From positions 1 to 64,000 of the forward strand of contig JAHZLQ010000074.1 of assembly GCA_022599775.1 (NCBI GenBank): a stretch of 64,000 nucleotides of DNA. The letters are read 5' to 3'. The position numbers were made by a program, and so were the translations under genes. The notes beneath the pieces were generated by a model, which saw nothing but the letters and a program-made list of their open reading frames with translations, had not been told where the DNA came from and did not search any database. This DNA comes from Gammaproteobacteria bacterium (GTDB lineage Bacteria > Pseudomonadota > Gammaproteobacteria > Nevskiales > Nevskiaceae). How positions within the stretch are numbered: the stretch's first letter is position 1; every line of letters starts with the position of its first letter. Positions 55,932 through 63,918 of the stretch are shown piece by piece.

Positions 55932-57156
55932 GGTCCGTAGTCGTGAGGAGAGCGGAACGCTGTTCTTCGATTTCCGTCACTTGGGTATTCGCTGCCGCGA
56001 GCAAACCACCCTCCAAGACACCCCCACCCACCGGCGCCGCATGCAGCGACAGCTGGACCGGATCGAGGCTGACATCCAGCGCGGGCAGTTCAACTACCGC
56101 CAGTACTTCCCAAATAGCCGCAACGCCGCCAAGTTTGATCCGCCTGGGACGATCATCACCGAGCTGGCCGCCGTGTCTGCAGCCGGCTATCCGGGTGTGC
56201 CCATTCCGGCCGCGCCAGCCACACCCCGATTCCGCGATTTCGCCGAGCTCTGGTTCGCGGAGTGCCAGCCGCAGTGGCGTCGGAGTACCCGCGACACCAA
56301 TCGCCAGATTCTGGAATGCCACCTGCTGCCGTACTTCGGCGAGCGGTTCCTGTCCGACATCAAAAAGGCCGACTGCCTGCAGTTCCGGGCGGCGCTGATG
56401 CTCAAGCCCGGTCGATCCCATAACGACCAGATGGCCGCCAAGACCGTCAACGGCGTGATGATGATGCTCGGCGCCATCATGGCGGAGGCTTCGGACCGCT
56501 ACGGCTTCGTCTCGCCGACCGCCAAGATCGCCCGCCTCAAGCAGCGCCGCCCGGAGATCAAGCCGTTCTCCTTGCAGGAAGTGCACACGCTCATCACACG
56601 GGTGCGCGAGGACTATCGCTGGTATCTGACCGTGCGGGCCTTCTCCGGCATGCGTACCGCCGAAGCCGACGGCCTCAAGTGGAAATACGTCGACTTCGAG
56701 CGCCGTGAGCTGTTGATCCGGGAAACCCTTTCCAAGGGTCGCACCGAGTACACGAAAACCGATGCATCCCAGCGCGAGATCGCCATGAACCAGCAGATTC
56801 ATGATGCGCTGCGCGCACAGGAAAAGCTGTCACGGCATCGCGGTGAGTACGTGTTCTGCACCCGCCAGGGCGCGCCGATCGACGCCAAGAATTTCACCAA
56901 CCGCGTCTGGTATCCGCTGCTGCGCTACCTGGACTTGGAGAAGCGTCGCCCGTACCAGCTGCGCCATACCAGCGCGACCTTGTGGTTGGCCTCCGGCGAG
57001 CAGGCCGAATGGGTGGCACGCCAGCTTGGGCACGCCAATACCGAGATGCTGTTTACCGTCTACAGCCGCTACATCCCCAATCTCACCCGCCGCGATGGCT
57101 CCGCCTTCCAGGCGCTGCTCGCCAATACCTTCCGGGAGAGCGCCGATGAGGACTGA
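55924..57156 (+). CDS. Tyrosine recombinase (phage-type integrase, DUF3596 arm domain)
   Basis: A 410-residue integrase. The N-terminal arm-binding domain (GTLFFDFRHLGIRCREQTTL, about 5-60) is the DUF3596/Arm-DNA-bind type. The core-binding domain covers ~105-200. The catalytic domain shows R in FSGMRTAEADGLKW, a lysine beta-hairpin, YQLRHTSATLWL (Y in place of the first His of HxxR, normal in this subgroup), LGHANTEM and nucleophile Y in FTVYSRYIP. ATG 55924 is chosen because the arm domain starts there. It should act at a tRNA or similar att site; tRNA-Arg 5 kb upstream is the candidate. Confidence 0.92.
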   Translation: MGKVRSREESGTLFFDFRHLGIRCREQTTLQDTPTHRRRMQRQLDRIEADIQRGQFNYRQYFPNSRNAAKFDPPGTIITELAAVSAAGYPGVPIPAAPATPRFRDFAELWFAECQPQWRRSTRDTNRQILECHLLPYFGERFLSDIKKADCLQFRAALMLKPGRSHNDQMAAKTVNGVMMMLGAIMAEASDRYGFVSPTAKIARLKQRRPEIKPFSLQEVHTLITRVREDYRWYLTVRAFSGMRTAEADGLKWKYVDFERRELLIRETLSKGRTEYTKTDASQREIAMNQQIHDALRAQEKLSRHRGEYVFCTRQGAPIDAKNFTNRVWYPLLRYLDLEKRRPYQLRHTSATLWLASGEQAEWVARQLGHANTEMLFTVYSRYIPNLTRRDGSAFQALLANTFRESADED

Positions 57157-57220
57157 GATCGTGTGGGACGGCCGTCAATTGAAGGCTCGCCGCTGCGCTG
57201 CGCCAGGTCGAGCGCCGGAG

Positions 57221-57538
57221 CTACTGAATCGTGGGACTACCTTCGCCATCGAGCAGATCACTGCCGTGCGTGATCAGCGAGTCGCGGATCGCGTTCAGGC
57301 TCGGCACCAGCTCGGCGAGCTCGGTATCGAGTGCAAGGCTCAGACGCATCAGCGTGACAAGGCTCGGGTTTTTCTGACCGCGCTCCAGCGCGCCGAGAAA
57401 CGGGCGGTCCAGACCGACCACTTCGGCGAGCTTGGCTTGGCTCAGGTGCCGCCGCTTGCGGATGCGCGCCAGACGCTTGCCGAAGGCTTGCAGTTCGGCG
57501 GCGTAGGCGAGCGGTGCCAAGGCGGGTTCGAACGACAT
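57221..57538 (-). CDS. XRE-family transcriptional regulator
   Basis: A 105-residue protein with a classical XRE HTH: FGKRLARIRKRRHLSQAKLAEVVGLDRPFLGALERGQKNPSLVTLMRLSLALDTELAELV. A ~20-residue N-terminal lead and a ~25-residue tail flank it. It ends 64 bases from the convergent integrase stop. It is divergent from the unknown cassette, and only 28 bases separate its ATG from ATG 57567, so the cassette promoter must lie inside this gene, where the protein could repress it. No ribosome binding site precedes the ATG. Confidence 0.85.
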   Translation of the reverse strand: MSFEPALAPLAYAAELQAFGKRLARIRKRRHLSQAKLAEVVGLDRPFLGALERGQKNPSLVTLMRLSLALDTELAELVPSLNAIRDSLITHGSDLLDGEGSPTIQ

Positions 57539-57566
57539 TGTGTAGTGACCGTGTAGGAGGTGTGTG

Positions 57567-57824
57567 ATGCAAAAGTACAGTGATGATCAGCTTTCCATTG
57601 TCGCGCAGCAGTTGATGGCGCGATACCGAATCGGCAACGGCCAAGGCCTGGCCACGCGCCTGAGCCCGGCCCCGGCCCGAAACAATCGCGATGCGATCGA
57701 GCGCTGGGTGATCCTCAACTTCCCCGACGTCGAGCTCGAGGATGCCGACGTGCTGGATGCCATCGACGAGACGTTCGGCGGCGTGCTGGCGGCCATCGAT
57801 CGCGTGGCCCTGGAGGCGGCCTGA
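57567..57824 (+). CDS. Hypothetical protein, first gene of the unknown cassette
   Basis: An 85-residue acidic helical protein (MQKYSDDQLSIVAQQLMARY, NNRDAIERWVILNFPDVELEDADVLDAIDETFGGVL) with no family I can name. GGAGG at 57556-57560 is well spaced for ATG 57567; GTG 57564 is also possible. It is followed two bases later by the first of three paralogous genes, so it is part of that operon. Size and composition would fit a small adaptor or antitoxin-like protein, but no direct evidence supports either. Confidence 0.72.
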   Translation: MQKYSDDQLSIVAQQLMARYRIGNGQGLATRLSPAPARNNRDAIERWVILNFPDVELEDADVLDAIDETFGGVLAAIDRVALEAA

Positions 57825-57826
57825 AG

Positions 57827-58240
57827 ATGCCCGTCATGCGTTTGGAGCAGGCGCAGGCCGTCGCCACCTGGCTGGAAATTCCGCCCGCCGATTACGGACT
57901 GTGCGCAGACGGCCGGCGTGTGCGAATGCAGCTGCTGGGCTATGCCCAGCCGGCGCTGGTTGGCTGGTTGCACCGTGCCCTCACGCCGGATGCTTTTGCC
58001 GTCGGCCCCCGGGGCTGGGGTGTGCGCGACTCGGCTGCCGCGGCGATTGCGCGGGTCGCCAACCGGCGCTTCGTGAAGTGTGGAATTTCGCGGGCGGTCA
58101 CCAACATCTACAGCGACTACGCGCCGACGCCCTCCATGGCGAGGGATCAGGCGCAGCGGGAGGCCATCGCGCGCGCGACGACCGATCCCGACCCACCCAA
58201 GGACGGACGACGCTATCTGGCCGGACGCTCGCGGCGCTAG
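57827..58240 (+). CDS. Hypothetical protein, paralogue family copy A
   Basis: A 137-residue protein of unknown function. The N-terminal MRLEQAQAVATWL and residues 41-82 (QPALVGWLHRAL, PRGWGVRDSAAAA, ANRR) align without gaps to the next two genes. Positions shared by all three are P, L, WL, L, G-aromatic-GV, A and A. The tail (SDYAPTPSMARDQAQREA...) is unique to this copy, charged and probably unstructured. ATG 57836 is an alternative start that matches the paralogues better. No motif suggests an enzyme. Confidence 0.75.
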   Translation: MPVMRLEQAQAVATWLEIPPADYGLCADGRRVRMQLLGYAQPALVGWLHRALTPDAFAVGPRGWGVRDSAAAAIARVANRRFVKCGISRAVTNIYSDYAPTPSMARDQAQREAIARATTDPDPPKDGRRYLAGRSRR

Positions 58241-58293
58241 CGTGCCGATTCATACCGTCGCCCGTTCCGGGCATTCAAGCAGCAGGGGAACTC

Positions 58294-58719
58294 ATGGACG
58301 AAATCACCGAAACACCGATGAAATTGTCGATCGCGATGGATATCGCGCAATGGCTGTCGGCCGCCGGGTCTGACGGGGATGACGGTTCGCCGCCCTGCCT
58401 GTGGCTTGCGCAGGCGTCGCCTCGCTTGGCGGCCTGGCTGGAGATGCGACTCGACTTCGACGATATCGCCTACTACCCGCGCGGCTTCGGTGTCAGCGCG
58501 CCGGCGGTCGAGCGTCTGCGCGAGGAGGCGCAAGCCGTGTTGAAGCAAGCCGGTGTTGCTGGCCGAATGCCGAGCTCCGCAAGGCTGTCGGTACCGCCAT
58601 CCGGTGCCGGCCACTCCGAAGGGTGTGGGACGGCGCCGATGCGTCGCAGCCGGTCTCGAATGACCTATCCACGGACCGGCGGCGTGATCGCCCGGTCACA
58701 CCGGGAGATTCCACTATGA
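58294..58719 (+). CDS. Hypothetical protein, paralogue family copy B
   Basis: A 141-residue protein, second of three tandem relatives. It shares MKLSIAMDIAQWL and block 42-83 (SPRLAAWLEMRL, PRGFGVSAPAVERL) with copies A and C. The ~50-residue C-terminal extension is rich in Ser, Arg and Gly and shows no relation to the others; it may be a late addition or a frame running past the ancestral stop. A GGGG-containing site precedes ATG 58294. The stop overlaps copy C (ATGA), so the two are translationally coupled. Confidence 0.73.
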   Translation: MDEITETPMKLSIAMDIAQWLSAAGSDGDDGSPPCLWLAQASPRLAAWLEMRLDFDDIAYYPRGFGVSAPAVERLREEAQAVLKQAGVAGRMPSSARLSVPPSGAGHSEGCGTAPMRRSRSRMTYPRTGGVIARSHREIPL

Positions 58720-59153
58720 GCACTTCATTCGTCGTACCGATGAGTCTGCGTGTGGCGCGTGACGTTTATGGCTGGTTGAGCCAGGGAAGCTGTGGTTGGG
58801 GGCTGGGCCTGATGCCGGGGCAGGTGGTCGTGCCGCTGCGGGCGGTCGGCGATGCGCCGCCGGAGCTGCTGGGCTGGCTGACGCAGGTCCTCGCAACACA
58901 CGCCTTCGGTCGCATGGCCCTGGGCTATGGCGTGCCCTCGTCGGCGGTCCTCGAGATCGTGGCCGCCGCCAATGCGCTTCTGGCCCAGCAGTTGCCGTCA
59001 ATGCAGGTGCGGGTGATCGAAGGGCTCTGGCGGGATGATGCGTTTGAGGCAGCCCGCGAGGCGCTGGAGCAGCAGATTCGCTGCCAGCCCGGATCCTGGG
59101 TCATGCCGGAGCCGGAGGCGCTGTTTTGCTGTCCGCCCGAGCTGCAGCTGTGA
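58716..59153 (+). CDS. Hypothetical protein, paralogue family copy C
   Basis: A 145-residue protein, third of the tandem set. It has MSLRVARDVYGWL and block 48-89 (PPELLGWLTQVL, ALGYGVPSSAVLEIVAAANALL). Its C-terminal part (RVIEGLWRDDAFEAAREALEQQIRCQ) is helical and ends with a cysteine-containing tail (FCCPPELQL). ATG 58716 sits in the stop of copy B. After it comes a 218-base gap before the next gene. Function unknown; the three copies may build one heteromeric complex. Confidence 0.75.
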   Translation: MSTSFVVPMSLRVARDVYGWLSQGSCGWGLGLMPGQVVVPLRAVGDAPPELLGWLTQVLATHAFGRMALGYGVPSSAVLEIVAAANALLAQQLPSMQVRVIEGLWRDDAFEAAREALEQQIRCQPGSWVMPEPEALFCCPPELQL

Positions 59154-59371
59154 GGGCGCCTATTCCACTTTGCCCGGTGTGGACGGTATAGTCCTCGTCG
59201 CATGAAACGACCGAATAGCCAATTGATACGCGGGTGCGCCTTACAGGCTTGCGCCCGGTCCACTATGGCGCGCCGAATTTCGATCTGATTTCGACTTTCG
59301 GCGTCGGCTGCATTTCAGCGTCGTCGCTGATTCCACCGGGCATCTCTCTCCTGCTTTGCCCGGAGCGTTTC

Positions 59372-59593
59372 ATGACCGCAAGTGATTTCTTCGATGCGCG
59401 CAGCAATTCGCTGCTGCTTCAATCTCGTTTTCCCGATCAGTTTTATCGTGATGCCTCGCACTGTTGCTGGCCCCAGGGTTGGCGCACGCGAGTCGTGGAT
59501 CTGTGTCAGCAGATCGAAAGCTTGTGCCTGAATGGCCACTGGCGGCGGATCGCGCAGGCTGATATCGACCGCGCACAAGGAGACGGCCCATGA
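59372..59593 (+). CDS. Hypothetical small protein coupled to the AAA+ ATPase
   Basis: A 73-residue protein (MTASDFFDARSNSLLLQSRFPDQFYRDASHCCWP...IAQADIDRAQ) of no known family, with two adjacent cysteines and several tryptophans. CGGAGC precedes ATG 59372. Its stop overlaps the AAA+ ATPase start (ATGA at 59590-59593), so the two are probably made in fixed ratio and may interact. Confidence 0.68.
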   Translation: MTASDFFDARSNSLLLQSRFPDQFYRDASHCCWPQGWRTRVVDLCQQIESLCLNGHWRRIAQADIDRAQGDGP

Positions 59594-61041
59594 TCCGCAT
59601 GAATCGACATTTGGCCGCACAGATCGACGACTGGGCGAAGGAAACGTTCCAATATCCGGATTGCTCAGACGAGGGACACGCGCCCGGTTCGTATGCCTTG
59701 AGCAAACGCGGCGGTATCGCTCCGGAGCTCCGACAGTTTTTCTATGATCACGTCCCGAGCCGCGGCTGGCTGCTGACACCGGTCGGGCTGTCGATTCTCG
59801 ATCCGTTTGCGAAGTTTCTGGTGCTGCGGGCACGCCAGTATCTGGAGAAGGTCGAGGCGCGCCATCAACGGATGAAGCAGGGCGCGGAGGCGCGTCGCGA
59901 ACAAAGCGCGGCCCGGCGCAGGGCCGAACCGCTGCCGGAGGAATGCATGCACGCGCTCACCGCGATGCAGGAACGGTTGAAACAACAGCTGGCACCGAAA
60001 CCCATTGACCCGAAGCGGGAATGGCGCCTGTGTGACGGCGGCGCGCTCCGGCAGCGTATCAACCAACGCCAGCAGGAAAGCTCGTCATGGCGAGCCTTGG
60101 CGGAATCCCTCGCCGGGCGGACAACACGAGAGTTGCCCGGTGCCACGACGGAGCAGCTGCTCGCGCTGGAGGCTCTGTCATTGCGATTCCCGAACTTCGA
60201 GGATGTGGTCCGCTTGATCCGTGATCGTGTCGCGCTATCGGTCTTCACGGGCGAGCCCTTGTCCTTGCCCCGGCTGCTGCTGGTCGGCCCGCCGGGTATC
60301 GGGAAAACGGCATTCCTGAGTGAGTTGTCGGTTTGTCTGAGCGTGCACTGGACGCTGCTGTCCATGGCGGAAATGAGTGCCGGCTGGTTATTGAGCGGCG
60401 CGAGCGGGACCTGGCGCGATGCCCAGCCCGGCGCCATTCTGCGGCTCGTCGACGAGTGTCCGGACAAGGCCTTGCCGATGCTGGTACTGGACGAGCTGGA
60501 CAAGGCCAACCAAGGTCATCATGCGACGGACCGCGCCCTACTGGGCGTCCTCGAACCCCGGACCGCGGCGCGATTCCGGGACGAATTTCTCAATGTCGAA
60601 ATCGATGTGCGACCGATGGCATTCATGGCCACCGCCAATGCACTGCCACGCTCCTCGCCGCTGACCAGTCGGTTTCAGGTGGTCAAGGTGGCGGCACCCA
60701 CGCAGGATCAGACGCCGATGGTCGTGCGGTCCGTCGAGCGAGCGCTTCGGCGAGATCGGCCCGAACTCAATGCCTGCTTTTCGGAACTGTCAGAGGACAT
60801 CGTCCAGGCATTGGCACGCCTAACCCCCAGGCAGGTACGGATTGTCCTGGAAGGGGCTTACTCCCGAGCGGCGTTGCGTCACATCGACAGCCGTAAAGCC
60901 TTGGGTGGAGATCAAGGGAAGGTGCCGTTGATTCAGGATGACTTCGGTGAGGCGATCAGGGTGCCAGCGACTGTGAGAAAGACGCCTCAGCTGATGCCGA
61001 TCTATGTCGGTTTGGAGTTTGTTGGGTGGCGTGTTCAGTAG
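59590..61041 (+). CDS. Lon-like AAA+ ATPase without protease domain
   Basis: A 483-residue protein. The N-terminal ~95 residues are unnamed, ~95-150 are a charged coiled coil, and ~200-440 are an AAA+ module closest to Lon: Walker A GPPGIGKT (233-240), Walker B VLDELDK with D301/E302, the Lon-like LLGVLEPRTAARFRDEFL, sensor-1 MATANALP with N350 and SRFQVVKV. There is no Ser-Lys protease domain after it; the last ~60 residues are unrelated. It closes the cassette of three paralogues plus small proteins, coupled to the gene before it by ATGA. It could remodel a complex built by those proteins. Function unknown. Confidence 0.82.
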   Translation: MIRMNRHLAAQIDDWAKETFQYPDCSDEGHAPGSYALSKRGGIAPELRQFFYDHVPSRGWLLTPVGLSILDPFAKFLVLRARQYLEKVEARHQRMKQGAEARREQSAARRRAEPLPEECMHALTAMQERLKQQLAPKPIDPKREWRLCDGGALRQRINQRQQESSSWRALAESLAGRTTRELPGATTEQLLALEALSLRFPNFEDVVRLIRDRVALSVFTGEPLSLPRLLLVGPPGIGKTAFLSELSVCLSVHWTLLSMAEMSAGWLLSGASGTWRDAQPGAILRLVDECPDKALPMLVLDELDKANQGHHATDRALLGVLEPRTAARFRDEFLNVEIDVRPMAFMATANALPRSSPLTSRFQVVKVAAPTQDQTPMVVRSVERALRRDRPELNACFSELSEDIVQALARLTPRQVRIVLEGAYSRAALRHIDSRKALGGDQGKVPLIQDDFGEAIRVPATVRKTPQLMPIYVGLEFVGWRVQ

Positions 61042-61079
61042 GAAGCGTTCTGTCGCCTTGAACGAGAGTTAAACGAAGA

Positions 61080-61250
61080 GCCCAGCAGATCGATGGCGCG
61101 ACGGCGGGGGCATTTGTCACCAAAGCGGGCGAATTCGGCAGGAGTTTTCCACGCAATTGCGCAGTGGGGTCGTACCTCTTTATAGAAGCCCCGCCACTCG
61201 TCGATCTTGCACCTGGCGTCGTCCAGTGACGAGAACCAATGCTCGTTGAG
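61080..61250 (-). pseudogene. IS3-family transposase OrfB fragment (C-terminal end)
   Basis: About 50 codons on the minus strand match the end of an IS3-type rve transposase: LNEHWFSSLDDARCKIDEWR, GFYKEVRPHCAIAWKTPAEFA. The rest of the gene, including the DDE core, is missing. It abuts the 3' end of the AAA+ gene on one side and the IS256 remnant on the other. Confidence 0.85.
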
Positions 61251-61310
61251 AGTGTGTGGTGGGTTCAAAGGGTCAGCGCGACACCTCATGATTCGACGCA
61301 TTCGTCGAGG

Positions 61311-62499
61311 AGGTGATCGGCCAGCCGTTGGAGGGACAAGAGCACGGCGCCCACCTGCTGGGCAATGATGGGCTGATTGGCGAGCTGAAGAAGCGCCTGC
61401 CCGAGCGCATGTCGAACGCGGAGATGGAGTTCATCTTGACGAGCGCGAGCAGCAGGACGCCGGCAATCATCGAAATGGCTGCTCATCGAAAACCGTGACC
61501 CTGGACGACGACCGGCTCGTCCTCGACATTCCCTGCGACCGACACGGTCAGTTCGCCCCCCGCTGATTCCCAAGTGCGCCCGGCGCTTCCCAGGCTTCGA
61601 CGACAAGATCGTCGCGCTCTACGCGCGGGGCATGAGCGCACGGGATATCCGCGCGCACATCGAGGAGATCTACGGCATCGAGGTCTCGCCGAATCTGGTG
61701 TCGGCGGTCACCGAATCGGTGATGGCCAACGCTGTCGCCTGGCAGAATCGGCCGCTGAAGGAGACCTAGGCCATCGTCTATTTCGATGCTCTGCGGGTGA
61801 TCCGCGACGAGGGTCTGGTTCGTAACAAGGCGGTCTACCTGGCCATCGGCGTGACCTGCCACGGCGCCAAGGAAATCCCGGGTCTGTGGATCGAGCAGAC
61901 CGAAGGCGGCAAGTTCTGGATGCGCGTCGTGATCGACCTCAAGGGGCGCGGTGTGCGCGATATCCTGATCGCCGTCGTCGAAGGCCTCAAGGCATTCCCG
62001 GAGACCATTACGGCCGCTTTTCCGGACACCGTCGTCCAGATCTGCATCGTGCATCTGATCCACTACTCGATGCAGTTCGTGTCCTGGAAAGGGCGCAAGG
62101 CCATCGCCAAGGCCCTGGAGCCGCTCTACGGCACCGCCAACGCCGAAGCCGCGGCGGCGGCCTTGGGCGAATTCGAGCAAGACGCATGGGGCCAGAAATA
62201 CCCGCCCGTCGTCGCCAGCTGGCATCGGAAGTGGGAGGAGGTGGCGCCGTTCTTCGCCTTTTCGGCCGAGGTCCACAAGATCATCTACACCACCAACGCC
62301 ATCGAGAGCCTGCATAGCCAAGTGCGCAAGACGATTCGCAACAAGGGCCATTTCCCCAGCGACTATGCAGCCACCAAACTGATCTATCTGTCGCCGCGGC
62401 AGATCGAGGAAAAGTGGAAACGACTACCGAAAGAATGGCATGCCGCTAAATACGCAACTCACCATACAATTCGGCGAACAGTTCATTCTGACAGAATGA
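61311..62499 (+). pseudogene. IS256 (Mutator)-family transposase, multiply broken
   Basis: Pieces in several frames rebuild an IS256-type transposase: NGCSSKTVTLDDDRLVLDIP, FPGFDDKIVALYARGMSARDI, VYFDALRVIRDEGLVRNKAVYLAIG, LWIEQTEGGKFWMRVV, CIVHLIHYSMQFVSWK, YTTNAIESLHSQVRK and a C-terminal QLTIQFGEQF. Lesions seen are a frameshift near 61430, a stop and shift near 61563, an in-frame TAG at 61768 and a frameshift near 62449. The catalytic DDE regions are split, so it is dead. Confidence 0.9.
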
Positions 62500-62574
62500 T
62501 TTTATCAACCGGCTCGCACACAGAATTCAGGACACTCCCCAGCAGTGACTATCAACGCTATCTGACGAGGAACA

Positions 62575-62766
62575 CGTTGCTCCGCCCGATGAGTGCAGTC
62601 GGTCACTGCGGAGACAATGCCGCGTGCAAGGCTTCTTCGGCATGCTCAAGCGCGAGCGTATCAACCGGACGAGATACGCTACGCTCGATATGGCCAAGGC
62701 CGATGTATTTGACCACATTGAGCGATTTCATAACCCGAGGATGCGGCGTAGAGTCGCCAAGCAGGA
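62575..62766 (+). pseudogene. IS3-family transposase OrfB fragment (3' portion)
   Basis: MSAVGHCGDNAAC, then after a one- or two-base deletion near 62632 FFGMLKRERINRTRYATLDM and KADVFDHIERFHNPRMRR. This is the segment around the last catalytic acidic residue and the end of an IS3 OrfB. The 5' part is absent. It ends against the minus-strand gene at 62767. Confidence 0.85.
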
Positions 62767-63918
62767 TCAGAAGTTTTCAGCTCTTTCCAACCGTCCGTGA
62801 TTACGGGGCGAACCCGTACAGTAGACATCGATTCCGAGTTCTTTCCCACGATCGGCCGCCAACGAAGCCACTTCAGAACTTGTGCAGAAGCCGACGAAGA
62901 TGTACTTCGAATAATCAGGGTACGTGATCCCATTTTTTTCGCACGACTTGTAAACACTGTCGCGCCACCTGCTTAATTTTTGAATGTCTTCCTCAACCTG
63001 TGATCGGTTCGGTGCGACCTTTATTTCGATGAGCGCCAGCAGGTAATGCACTTTGATGGGGTCGAGCGGATCGGAATACTTGCCATACCGGTACAGATTG
63101 AACATTCCCTTGATCTCTGGCTTGAACACCGCGATGTCCGGACGATTGTTTCCTTCCTCGCCCTTCCCCTTTGCGAACTGGAAGTAGGTTTCGAGGCTTA
63201 TCGATCGAGTCGACAACCCTTGTGCAAGCAGGGCGCCGTACGCTCGCAAAACCGAGTTCTGCTCGTGCAAACCGTTGCGGACACCGGGAATGCCTTGCCA
63301 AAAAGCGTCTGAGCCGAGCGAATCCAATACTTCCGCGCCAACGCCGCGCTGCTCGTCCGTCGGAGGAATCCTTATTTCGTCCACTTGCCCCCTGGGATGG
63401 AAGACCTTGGCGATTTCGATTTCCTTATCCAAATCGAAATACAGAAGTGTGATGCTGCGTTTCGAACATTCACGTGCGAGCCATTCGAGTCTTGATGGAT
63501 TCAAGTGGCTGCCAATCGACGATAGATCGAGTGCGACCATCCAGCGCTTGGTGCTGGCAGTTCCGGTTGCCTCCAGCTTTCTGAGGTCCTTCTCCAAAAT
63601 GCCTTCTTTGATCTCATCTTTAAGTGCGTGGCGGTTGCCGTATGCTCCGCCCTTGATTTCGAAAAGATGCTCCACGGCAGACCCATTGCATATCGCCAGA
63701 TCAAGCATCCCGCCGGTGGTTGCGGGATACTCGGCAACCATATCGTCAGAAGGTATTCCGAGCTGCAGAAAATGGCTGTATAGCAGTGCTCTGTACGTCG
63801 CCTCGGTTCCGGTAATACCGCGGGAGCTTTGAAAAAATTTGCAAAAATCGCTCGGCACTATTTCAAGCACGCCGCTTTCGACGATTTCTCGTTGCATCGG
63901 ACTTTTTAGCATTTGCAT
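62767..63918 (-). CDS. Hypothetical protein with two PD-(D/E)XK-like motifs
   Basis: A 383-residue soluble protein, less GC-rich than its surroundings, which suggests recent transfer. I know no family for the whole. Two segments look like restriction-type nuclease cores: LDLAICNGSAVEHLFEIKGG (D73, E87-I-K89) and RPDIAVFKP...LLALIEIKVAPN (D261, E298-I-K300), each after a helix-rich stretch. The N-terminal half also has an acidic residue (E39 or E63) where such folds place their first carboxylate. ATG 63918 lies only one base after AAGG, so ATG 63912 may be the real start. It stands alone at the right edge, next to IS debris. Confidence 0.72.
   Translation of the reverse strand: MQMLKSPMQREIVESGVLEIVPSDFCKFFQSSRGITGTEATYRALLYSHFLQLGIPSDDMVAEYPATTGGMLDLAICNGSAVEHLFEIKGGAYGNRHALKDEIKEGILEKDLRKLEATGTASTKRWMVALDLSSIGSHLNPSRLEWLARECSKRSITLLYFDLDKEIEIAKVFHPRGQVDEIRIPPTDEQRGVGAEVLDSLGSDAFWQGIPGVRNGLHEQNSVLRAYGALLAQGLSTRSISLETYFQFAKGKGEEGNNRPDIAVFKPEIKGMFNLYRYGKYSDPLDPIKVHYLLALIEIKVAPNRSQVEEDIQKLSRWRDSVYKSCEKNGITYPDYSKYIFVGFCTSSEVASLAADRGKELGIDVYCTGSPRNHGRLERAENF

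Larger units (their letters stand above)
61060..62766. mobile_element. Graveyard of IS3 and IS256 remnants
   Basis: Three broken transposase pieces lie side by side: an IS3 OrfB end on the minus strand, an IS256-family gene with several lesions on the plus strand, and a second IS3 OrfB end on the plus strand. None can make an active enzyme. No target duplication or clear terminal repeat could be assigned by eye. The IS256 copy probably inserted into, or beside, an older IS3 copy. Confidence 0.75.
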
